From positions 1 to 18,958 of the forward strand of contig JAEZGP010000215.1 in assembly GCA_023437285.1 (NCBI GenBank): 18,958 nucleotides of DNA. The letters run 5' to 3'. The DNA is from Actinomycetes bacterium (lineage in GTDB: Bacteria; Actinomycetota; Actinomycetes; Mycobacteriales; Micromonosporaceae). The notes beneath the pieces were generated by a model, which was not told where the DNA came from, made no database searches, and saw only the letters and a program-made list of their open reading frames with translations. Each line of letters starts with the position of its first letter. Position 1 is the first letter of the stretch. Below are positions 12,887-18,958 of the stretch, piece after piece. Both the position numbers and the translations under genes were made by a program.

Positions 12887-14677
12887 TCAGGATTCTCCAC
12901 TGCGGACCAGCCGGGCGTGATCGGTGAAGTACCGGTGCCACGCAAGAAGTGTCACGATTCCCCACATGGTCCTGGAGTTCGCCGAAGGGTCGCGGTGGAA
13001 CTCGGCGGCTATCCGCGCGAGCCCACCGGTGTCCATCCCGAGTTCCTCCGCGCCGACCTTGTCGGCGAGCAGGTCAAGAGTCATCTCACGCAGCGGCCCG
13101 GCGAGCCATGCGGACGCCGGGGCGGAGAACTTCTGCTTGGGACGATCGATGATGCCCGCGGGAACCAACCCTTGCGCCGCGATGCGCAGGGCCTCCTTCG
13201 GACGGCCGACCATCAGCGTTCGCGCCGGCCGTGCCAGGGCCCAGTCCACCACGCCGTCACGGAGGAATGGAACCCGCACTTCAAGTCCGTGGGCCATGGA
13301 CAGCCGATCGACACGCGGCAGATGGTACTCAGGCAGCTTGGCTGTGACCTCGAACCATCGGACCGCCTCTGCGGCGTCGACCTTGTTGGCAAGGTCCGTG
13401 AATCCGAACCGCTCCTGAGAGACGTCCGGAGCGCATCGACGGAGCATATCGTCGTCCAGGACGCTCCGGCGATCGTTGGCTGTCCACCACCCCAGTGCGT
13501 TCCAGTATTCGTCGCGCCAGGGCCGGCCTTGAAGCGATGCCTGATGCGCTTCGTGCATGTGCGCGTAGCCCATGAGGAGCTCGTCGGAGCCATCCCCGGC
13601 CAGCACGGTCTTGTGATGCCGTGCCGCGATCTCGCTGACGGCGTAGGTGCTGAGACACACGGGGGTGTAGATCGGTTCGTCCAGCGATCCGAGCGTCGCC
13701 TGGAAGACTTCCAGCACGTTCGCTTCGGTGAGATGCGTGATGTCGTGCCGGGCGTTGATGTGCCGTGCGACCTCAATGGCGTAGCGGGTTTCGTCCTGCC
13801 ACGTGTCATCGGTGTAGCCAACGCTGAACGCATCGATCCGACCGGCTTGCCGCGCGGCGAGCGCGGAAACGGTCGCCGAGTCGAGACCGCCACTGAGGAA
13901 TGCCGCGGCCGGCGCGTCCGGTGGGAGCGTCGTTGACACCGCTTCCCGCAACGCCTGGTCCAGGGATTCCGGGGTTTCGTTCTCCCCGGAGAAGGTGGGC
14001 AACGCGAGTCGGTGAGAGGCACGAACGACACCGAAGGGGTTGCGCCGGTCGAACGCGACCGTTGTCCCCGGCTCGATCTTGCGTACCTGGCTGAGCGGGC
14101 TGCACGTGGTTGGCGAGAACCTGACGGTGAAGTAGTCCGCGATGGCGTCGCGATTCACGTCGAGCGGCACGCTCCGATCTGCGACCAGTGACCGCAGCTC
14201 CGAGGAGAAGACAAGTCGATCATGCGAGGCGTACACATAGAGGGGCTTGATGCCCATGCGGTCGCGGCCGAAGACCAGGATCTCGCGGCGTGCATCCCAG
14301 ATCGCAAAAGCGAACATCCCGTCCAGCCGCCCGGCGAAGCGTTCCGGATCTTGGAGATACGACGCCAGGATCACCTCCCCGTCCCCATCCGTCAGGAACT
14401 GGTGGCCAGCATTGGTGAGGTCCCGCCGCAGTTGTTGGTGATTATAGATTTCACCGTTGAAGACCAGGTGCACGTCATGGTCGGCGTAAGAGATCGGCTG
14501 ATTCGATCCGGCCACGTCGACGATCGACAGGCGAACGGCACCGATCGCACCGTGGCCGCGCGACACGGTTCCCCGAGAATCAGGCCCCCGGTGCGCGATG
14601 GCGGACAGCAGACGCTCAACCGTTCGGATCTCCGCGACGCCTTGGCCCCAGTTGACGACCCCCGCGATTCCGCACAT
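12887..14677 (-). CDS. glutamine-dependent asparagine-synthetase-type amidotransferase
   Basis: 596-residue class II enzyme. The N-terminal Ntn glutaminase domain starts MCGIAGVVNWG with the nucleophile C2, followed by AHRGPDSRGT and VFNGEIYNH (residues about 72-80). The synthetase domain carries the ATP pyrophosphatase motif SGGLDS (262-267) and AGDGSDELLMGY. Both active sites look intact. The family adenylates a carboxylate and joins it to ammonia; relatives form macrolactams (lasso cyclases) or beta-lactams. Lasso cyclases generally lack glutaminase function, whereas C2 is present here. The start is ATG 14677 with GGAAGGG upstream. Placed among biosynthetic genes, it probably amidates or cyclises an aspartate of the peptide or a free amino acid, rather than serving primary asparagine synthesis. 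It lies 174 bp after the SDR gene. Confidence 0.85.
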   Translation of the reverse strand: MCGIAGVVNWGQGVAEIRTVERLLSAIAHRGPDSRGTVSRGHGAIGAVRLSIVDVAGSNQPISYADHDVHLVFNGEIYNHQQLRRDLTNAGHQFLTDGDGEVILASYLQDPERFAGRLDGMFAFAIWDARREILVFGRDRMGIKPLYVYASHDRLVFSSELRSLVADRSVPLDVNRDAIADYFTVRFSPTTCSPLSQVRKIEPGTTVAFDRRNPFGVVRASHRLALPTFSGENETPESLDQALREAVSTTLPPDAPAAAFLSGGLDSATVSALAARQAGRIDAFSVGYTDDTWQDETRYAIEVARHINARHDITHLTEANVLEVFQATLGSLDEPIYTPVCLSTYAVSEIAARHHKTVLAGDGSDELLMGYAHMHEAHQASLQGRPWRDEYWNALGWWTANDRRSVLDDDMLRRCAPDVSQERFGFTDLANKVDAAEAVRWFEVTAKLPEYHLPRVDRLSMAHGLEVRVPFLRDGVVDWALARPARTLMVGRPKEALRIAAQGLVPAGIIDRPKQKFSAPASAWLAGPLREMTLDLLADKVGAEELGMDTGGLARIAAEFHRDPSANSRTMWGIVTLLAWHRYFTDHARLVRSGES

Positions 14678-14734
14678 GTTGCCCTTCCGAATAGGTTGAC
14701 CGTGTGTCTTCCTGTGCGACCGAGCTGTGGCCCT

Positions 14735-14756
14735 GCCCGGGTACGGACTGCCGGGC
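14735..14756. repeat. inverted repeat between SDR and AsnB-type genes
   Basis: GCCCGG (14735-14740), 10-nt loop, CCGGGC (14751-14756). It lies in the 174-bp gap between the SDR stop and the AsnB-type start. It may be a weak terminator or attenuator on the minus strand; no other feature or credible small gene is seen in this gap. Confidence 0.25.
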
Positions 14757-14851
14757 TGTCGAGTGGCATCAGTCGGAACGCGGCGGACGCGGGTCGACGA
14801 TCGTCTCGACTGGGAGCAGCCTGAAACCTGGTTCCGTTGGCGGGGCGGCCG

Positions 14852-15664
14852 CTATCTCGCGAAGCTGACGGGTAGGCCCCCGTCAACGCCGATGACCGCG
14901 CCGGTGGTCGCCCGGCTGAGGGGCGACAGCAGAAACAAGATGGCGTTGGTGACGTCCGTCGGGGACACCCGCACGCCCAGAAGGGTGCGATTGGCATAGA
15001 AGTCGGGAAGGTCAGCGACGCTGACACCGTGCGACTGGGCCTTTTCCTCCGACAGGCCCTTCTCCCAGAACTTCGAGCCGTCGAAGACCGCGCCCGGATT
15101 GACGCTGTTCGCCCGCACGCCGAGTGGGGCGCCTTCGAGGGCGAAAACACGAGCCAGCTGGAGCACCGCACCCTTCGCGACCGGGTACCCGCCGAAGCCC
15201 GAACTGGGAGCCACTGCGTGCTTCGACGCCACGTACACCAGCGAACATTGATCGCTGGTCTGGTGTGCGGTCCGGTACCTCAGGACGGCTTGGGACAGCG
15301 GTACGTGCACGGTCAGGTTGCGGGTCAGGTCCTCATCGAACGCCTTCAGGCCGATCTCGGTCATCGAGCCGACCGAGGACGTCCCCGCCGCGAACACCAC
15401 TCCGTCAAGCCGCCCGCTGGTCAGGGCCAGCTCGAGCGCCTCATCGGCAACGCTCGGCAGCGTCACGTCACCGCACACCGCCGAGAAGTCACCGTCGAGG
15501 GTCGCGACAGCATCCGTGTTGATGTCAACCGCGACGACTGACGAACCCAAAGCGAGCAGGCGTTGGACCGTACACAGGCCGATACCGGATCCGCCGCCGG
15601 TGACGATGAAAGTCTTACCTCGCAGCGCGAGCGGCCCGTCGAGGTCGGGACTTGGGTGCGACAC
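14852..15664 (-). CDS. short-chain dehydrogenase/reductase, RhaD SDR-domain-like
   Basis: 270-residue classical SDR. The nucleotide motif TGGGSGIG is at residues 22-29; D47 (AVDINT) after the second strand suggests NAD(H) preference. The catalytic set is S147, Y160 and K164 (SKHAVAPSSGFGGYPVAKG). The C-terminal region (NSVNPGAV...FYANRTLLGVRVSPTDV...GAVIGVDGG) resembles the dehydrogenase half of bifunctional rhamnulose-phosphate aldolase / lactaldehyde dehydrogenases. The start is GTG 15664 with GAGAGGAA upstream. It would oxidise or reduce an alcohol/carbonyl pair, probably in tandem with the adjacent aldehyde dehydrogenase 79 bp upstream. The substrate is unknown. Confidence 0.85.
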   Translation of the reverse strand: MSHPSPDLDGPLALRGKTFIVTGGGSGIGLCTVQRLLALGSSVVAVDINTDAVATLDGDFSAVCGDVTLPSVADEALELALTSGRLDGVVFAAGTSSVGSMTEIGLKAFDEDLTRNLTVHVPLSQAVLRYRTAHQTSDQCSLVYVASKHAVAPSSGFGGYPVAKGAVLQLARVFALEGAPLGVRANSVNPGAVFDGSKFWEKGLSEEKAQSHGVSVADLPDFYANRTLLGVRVSPTDVTNAILFLLSPLSRATTGAVIGVDGGLPVSFAR

Positions 15665-15743
15665 AGCCCGAGTTCCTCTCTACTCAACTCCCGGATTAAC
15701 TGAGGGACCCATTTGAAGCTTTCCATACGTCGTGCCGAGTCGT

Positions 15744-17216
15744 CTATCGCGGCCGGGGCGCGCCCCTCGCGTCGGATGAGAGATCGACCCACACGGCCTT
15801 CTGCTCGCTGAACTCGTCCAGGCAGCCGGGCCCGTTCTCGCGACCGAGGCCACTCATGCCGATGCCTCCGAACGGTACGTTGTACGCGAGCTTGCGATAG
15901 GTGTTGACCCACACGGTGCCAGCGACCAGACGGCTCGCCACCCGATCCGAGCGCCCGCGGTCGGTGGTCCAGACCCCAGCGGCCAGCCCGTACCTGGTGC
16001 CGTTGGCCAACCGGACGGCTTCGTCCTCGTCTTCGAAGGGGATGACACACGTCACCGGCCCGAAGACCTCCTCCTGGAAGATCTGGGAGTCAGCGGTCAC
16101 ATCCGTCAGAACGGTCGGGCGGTAGAACAACCCCTCGGGCAGCCCGGCGACGTGTTCCCGCACGCCACCAGCGGCGACGACGGCGCCGTCGGTGACAGCT
16201 TGGTCCACCATCGTCTCGATCTTCGCGAGTTGTGCGGCCGTGGCGACCGGTCCCATGTCGGTCGACGGGTCGAGGGGGTTGCCGAGGCGGATCGCGTTGG
16301 CCGCGGCAACCAGGCCCTGGAGGACCTTCTCGTAGACGGAGCTCTCCACGAGCACGCGCGAACCCGCCATGCACGCTTGCCCGCCCGCACCGAACGCCCC
16401 CACACCCGCGCCGCGTATCGCTTGTTCAAGGTCGGCGTCCGCGAACACAACATTGGCGCTCTTGCCGCCCAGTTCCAGCGAGACCGGCCGGAGACCGCGC
16501 GCGGCAGCTTCCGCGACCCGCTCGCCGGTTGCCGAGGAGCCAGTGAACGCGATGCGGGCGACCGACGGGTGCTCCACCAGCGCACGGCCGACCATGCCGT
16601 CCCCCGACACCACGTTGAGCACCCCGGGCGGTAGGCCGGCCTCCGTCGCCAACTCCGCCAGCCGCAACGTCGAAAGCGGGGTGATCTCCGACGGTTTGAC
16701 GACGACGGTGTTGCCCACCGCGATCGCGGGACCCAACTTCCACAGCAGGAGGTTGATGGGCGAGTTCCACGGCGTCAGGCACGCCACCACGCCGACGGGG
16801 ACCCGTTCGGTATGAACCCGCGCCGACGCGGTGGGCGGATCCACGACGTAGCCGCTGGGCATCTGTAGCAGGTGCGCGTAGTACCGCAGGTGCTCTCCGT
16901 ACCCTTTGGCACCGCGCACGTTGAGCACCTTGCCGTTCTCCCGGACCTGGAGAATGGCGAGCTCCTGCGCGTGCTCATCCAGCAACGCCGCGAAGGCGGT
17001 GAGAAAAGCGATCCGTCGCGACGTGGGCGTCTCGCGCCACTCGAGGAATGCGTCCTCGGCCGCCGAGACAGCGCGGGAAACGTCGGTGGCCGATGCGGCG
17101 GAGATACTGTCGACCAGTTCGCCGCTCCAGGGCGACCGCACCGTGAGCACCGCGCCACTTCCTGGGATCCGACGCCCATTGATGAAGCATCCCGGACCCA
17201 CGCCTTCGTCGCTCAC
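15744..17216 (-). CDS. NAD(P)-dependent aldehyde dehydrogenase
   Basis: 490-residue protein of normal ALDH length. It contains the conserved TPWNSP with N151, the cofactor lysine K174 (VVKPSE), the glycine-rich FTGSSATGE, the general base E248 in LELGGKS, and the nucleophile C282 in GQACMAGSR, followed by EVFGPV. All catalytic residues are present. It oxidises an aldehyde to a carboxylate, or a semialdehyde in a biosynthetic route. The start is GTG 17216 with GGGGGGAG correctly spaced; the longer frame from 17327 adds a tail unlike ALDHs. It is the first gene of the minus-strand arm, so the promoter for this arm should lie in the 725-bp gap above it. Substrate unknown. Confidence 0.9.
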   Translation of the reverse strand: MSDEGVGPGCFINGRRIPGSGAVLTVRSPWSGELVDSISAASATDVSRAVSAAEDAFLEWRETPTSRRIAFLTAFAALLDEHAQELAILQVRENGKVLNVRGAKGYGEHLRYYAHLLQMPSGYVVDPPTASARVHTERVPVGVVACLTPWNSPINLLLWKLGPAIAVGNTVVVKPSEITPLSTLRLAELATEAGLPPGVLNVVSGDGMVGRALVEHPSVARIAFTGSSATGERVAEAAARGLRPVSLELGGKSANVVFADADLEQAIRGAGVGAFGAGGQACMAGSRVLVESSVYEKVLQGLVAAANAIRLGNPLDPSTDMGPVATAAQLAKIETMVDQAVTDGAVVAAGGVREHVAGLPEGLFYRPTVLTDVTADSQIFQEEVFGPVTCVIPFEDEDEAVRLANGTRYGLAAGVWTTDRGRSDRVASRLVAGTVWVNTYRKLAYNVPFGGIGMSGLGRENGPGCLDEFSEQKAVWVDLSSDARGAPRPR

Positions 17217-17530
17217 GATCCACTCCCCCCGAAGCTGACCCGCACCGCTCCGTGCCTCGCGGCATGGTGGTCCACCAGCACACCACCTGCCGTCGGCGGC
17301 ACCGATAACCCGAATCACCCACCCCACATCGGTGAAGGCTGTGCCGGATCTAAATGTCGACGTTCGCTGATCTTATACCTTCAACGGCGTCACCGGCTCC
17401 CCTCGATCCTCGATGAGGTCGCGATCGTTCGGGCCGGCGTCTATACCCGATCATCGATACTGACGCTCGCCTGTGTGTGGCCGATGACGTGAATGCGAAC
17501 ACCACGTCACACGGTGCTCACTGTGCATCA

Positions 17531-17551
17531 GCGCCACCCGCTTGGTGGCGC
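17531..17551. repeat. perfect 8-bp hairpin in the intergenic region
   Basis: GCGCCACC (17531-17538), loop CGCTT, GGTGGCGC (17544-17551). No T-tract follows. It could be the relic of a terminator for a gene no longer present, or a structured leader element. Confidence 0.4.
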
Positions 17552-17817
17552 GCTGCTGACCGGGCCGCTTGCTCGCGGCTGGCACCGGAGGGCTGATCGG
17601 CGGCACAGGTCACGATGCCGGTCGTGCACGCGCCGGATCGACCCCTGTCGCGAGCGCGCGGTCCGCCTGCGTCTGGGGCGTGTCGAGACGGTGGACACTC
17701 GCGATCGAAGGGGAAAATCGGGCTAAGAACGTAGATCGCGTTTTAGCGCGGCCCCGGCGGGTAGCAGGCGGCGACTTCGGACGCCGTGAGGAGTACATCG
17801 CGTGGCGAGGGGACCTG

Positions 17818-17846
17818 GTCGGCCTCTCCCGGGGAGGGATGCCGAC
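17818..17846 (+). promoter_or_regulatory. stem-loop in the probable leader of the DUF255 gene
   Basis: GTCGGC (17818-17823) pairs with GCCGAC (17841-17846), and inside it CTCC (17826-17829) pairs with GGAG (17833-17836) around a 3-nt loop. It lies about 95 nt before the DUF255 start. The role is unknown. Confidence 0.3.
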
Positions 17847-17884
17847 GAACCCCGGCGAACCAGGGCGATCAACTCGTATGTCAG

Positions 17885-17920
17885 ACTCGTGGATCACGAG
17901 ACCAGCCGTGACCCACGAGT
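17885..17920 (+). promoter_or_regulatory. mutually exclusive hairpins just before the DUF255 gene
   Basis: ACTCGTGG (17885-17892) can pair either with CACGAG (17895-17900; 6 bp, loop GAT) or with CCACGAGT (17913-17920; 8 bp). The two pairings compete, as in attenuators or repressor-site clusters. The end of the element is 21 nt before the ATG at 17942. Alternatively the three half-sites are an operator. Confidence 0.35.
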
Positions 17921-17941
17921 GTCAAGGTCAGGAGTGGCAGG

Positions 17942-18958
17942 ATGGCCAATCGTCTCGCCGGTGCGACATCGCCGTACCTGCTACAGCACAAGGACAATCC
18001 CGTCGACTGGTGGCCGTGGAGTGAGGCAGCCTTCGATGAAGCGCGTAGGCGCGACGTCCCAGTGTTGATCTCCGTTGGGTACGCCTCCTGCCACTGGTGT
18101 CACGTCATGGCACACGAATCGTTCGAGGACGACGAGGTCGCCGCCGTCGTCAACGAGCTGACCGTGCCGATCAAGGTGGACCGGGAGGAGCGGCCCGACG
18201 TTGACGCCGTCTACATGACCGCCACCCAGGCCATGACCGGGCAGGGCGGCTGGCCGATGACCGTGTTCGCCACGCCGGCCGGCGAGCCGTTCTTCTGCGG
18301 CACGTACTTCCCGCGCCAGCACTTCGTCCAGCTCGTCCGGGCGGTCTCGCAGGCGTGGCGCGACCAGCGCGAAGCGGTCCTCGCCCAGGGCGCCGCGGTG
18401 GTCGAGGCGCTGGCCGACTCACGGTTGTCGGGAGCGAACGCGCCGTCGGGCACCATCACCGCGGCCCTCCTCGACGCCGCGGCGGCCAGCCTCCTTCGCG
18501 AGTACGACCCGACAGACGGCGGGTTCGACCCGCTCGCCGCGCGCGGCGAACCCAGCCCGGGGCCGAAGTTCCCACCCCACATGGCCATGCTGTTCCTGCT
18601 GCGCCACCACCAGCGCACGGGCGACGCGCAGGCGCTGGAGGTCGTGCGGCACACGGCCGAGGCGATGGCCCGGGGCGGCATCTACGACCAGCTCGCGGGC
18701 GGTTTCGCCCGGTACTCCGTCGACAACCACTGGCTCGTGCCGCACTTCGAAAAAATGTTGTACGACAACGCGCTGCTGCTGCGGGCGTACTCGATGATCT
18801 GGCGTCTCACCGGCGATGCGCAAGCCGAACGCGTGGCCCGGGAGACGATGGCCTTCCTCCGCGACGGCCTCGGCACGGCCGAGGGCGGCTTCGCGTCCGC
18901 GTTCGGCGCGGGCACCCCCGGCGAGGAGGGGGACACCGACGGGTGGGCCCCCGCGGCG
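17942..18958 (+). CDS. DUF255 thioredoxin-fold protein (YyaL/SPATA20 type), N-terminal part
   Basis: The first 339 codons of a gene cut by the window end; family members are about 650-700 residues. The opening [20 protein letters not shown] and VDWWPW are hallmarks of the family. The thioredoxin-like domain carries C50-H-W-C53 in SCHWCHVM, followed by [14 protein letters not shown] and [10 protein letters not shown]. Next comes the start of the (alpha/alpha)6 barrel region, with [23 protein letters not shown] and HFEKMLYDN. The biochemical role is not established. The start ATG has AGGAG in good position. In mycobacteria the orthologue (Rv1084) follows the mca-Rv1083 pair directly, so this gene is the right edge of the interrupted block. 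Confidence 0.93.
   Translation, partial: MANRLAGATSPYLLQHKDNPVDWWPWSEAAFDEARRRDVPVLISVGYASCHWCHVMAHESFEDDEVAAVVNELTVPIKVDREERPDVDAVYMTATQAMTGQGGWPMTVFATPAGEPFFCGTYFPRQHFVQLVRAVSQAWRDQREAVLAQGAAVVEALADSRLSGANAPSGTITAALLDAAAASLLREYDPTDGGFDPLAARGEPSPGPKFPPHMAMLFLLRHHQRTGDAQALEVVRHTAEAMARGGIYDQLAGGFARYSVDNHWLVPHFEKMLYDNALLLRAYSMIWRLTGDAQAERVARETMAFLRDGLGTAEGGFASAFGAGTPGEEGDTDGWAPAA

Larger units (their letters stand above)
17217..17941. other. 725-bp divergent intergenic region, no convincing gene
   Basis: It lies between the ALDH start (minus) and the DUF255 start (plus). It must hold promoters for both, but I cannot name clear -35/-10 pairs. Open frames here (for example 17493-17726) are rich in Arg and Cys, lack ribosome sites, and look like chance. 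Several hairpins are listed separately. Base composition is less extreme at 17330-17470, with AT-rich patches. No tRNA or attachment-site repeat was found by eye. Confidence 0.6.

Noticed and set aside
12815..13936. 373-residue plus-strand open frame over the AsnB-type gene
   Set aside because: The opposite strand encodes complete asparagine-synthetase motifs; the plus frame has none and begins in the gap without a ribosome site.
15680..15712. 10-codon minus-strand frame (MGPSVNPGVE) between ALDH and SDR genes
   Set aside because: Too short to distinguish from chance and no clear ribosome site; noted only because it sits in a transcribed gap.
4832..17216. Canonical lasso peptide cluster
   Set aside because: The YxxP peptide, RRE protein and AsnB homologue suggest it, but there is no B2 transglutaminase-like protease, the core is far too short for a lasso, and the AsnB-type enzyme keeps its glutaminase Cys.
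17493..17726. Open frame of 77 codons in the large intergenic region
   Set aside because: Arg/His-rich translation, no ribosome site, no recognisable domain.
1..18958. CRISPR arrays, tRNA or rRNA genes, transposases or integrases
   Set aside because: None seen on reading both strands; the only tandem repeat is the short unit at 11341-11420, which is too small and degenerate for CRISPR.

Overview
The window is very GC-rich and comes from a mycothiol-producing actinobacterium: it carries a mycothiol S-conjugate amidase, GTG/TTG starts are common, and there are rare TTA leucine codons. Micromonosporaceae is my best guess, but the genus cannot be fixed from this sequence.

Left flank (1-2673), housekeeping: the 3' end of threonine ammonia-lyase (ilvA) converges on greA across a long hairpin terminator, followed by a DUF4307 membrane protein (same strand as greA), mca, and a small single-span membrane protein. 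Right flank (17942-end): the 5' part of a DUF255 thioredoxin-fold protein. In Mycobacterium tuberculosis the order Rv1080c (greA), Rv1081c, mca (Rv1082), Rv1083, Rv1084 (DUF255) is contiguous. Here about 15.3 kb separates the last two, so 2674-17941 looks like an inserted accessory region.

Insert, part 1 (2689-4562): a divergent FAD monooxygenase / TetR repressor pair. Between them lie two identical-architecture operators, CCRTAC-N6-GTAYGG, centred 22 bp apart. A short gene remnant may follow on the minus strand.

Insert, part 2 (4754-17216): a compact biosynthetic locus in two converging arms. The plus arm encodes a PqqD-like RRE protein, a thymidylate-kinase-like P-loop protein, a CPBP membrane protease homologue, a cobalamin-binding radical SAM enzyme of the RiPP maturation class (CX7CX2C cluster motif), an MFS exporter, a 22-residue peptide with a lasso-leader-like YxxP motif and a strong ribosome binding site, and a TauD/VioC-like Fe(II)/2-oxoglutarate oxygenase. 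The minus arm encodes an aldehyde dehydrogenase, an SDR, a glutamine-dependent asparagine-synthetase-type enzyme, a Pol-beta-fold nucleotidyltransferase and a DUF6817/HD-like protein. The arms meet at an 82-bp junction with a 19-bp tandem repeat.

My reading is that this is an undescribed RiPP-type pathway. The tiny peptide would be captured by the RRE protein, altered by the cobalamin radical SAM enzyme and oxygenase, possibly cyclised or amidated by the AsnB-type enzyme, cut by the CPBP protease and exported by the MFS protein. It shares logic with lasso peptides (YxxP leader, RRE, AsnB homologue) and with PQQ-like systems (precursor of about 22 residues), but lacks the lasso B2 transglutaminase-type protease. 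The precursor assignment and all reaction order are inference. TTA codons in tetR, the radical SAM gene and the nucleotidyltransferase gene suggest bldA-type developmental control.
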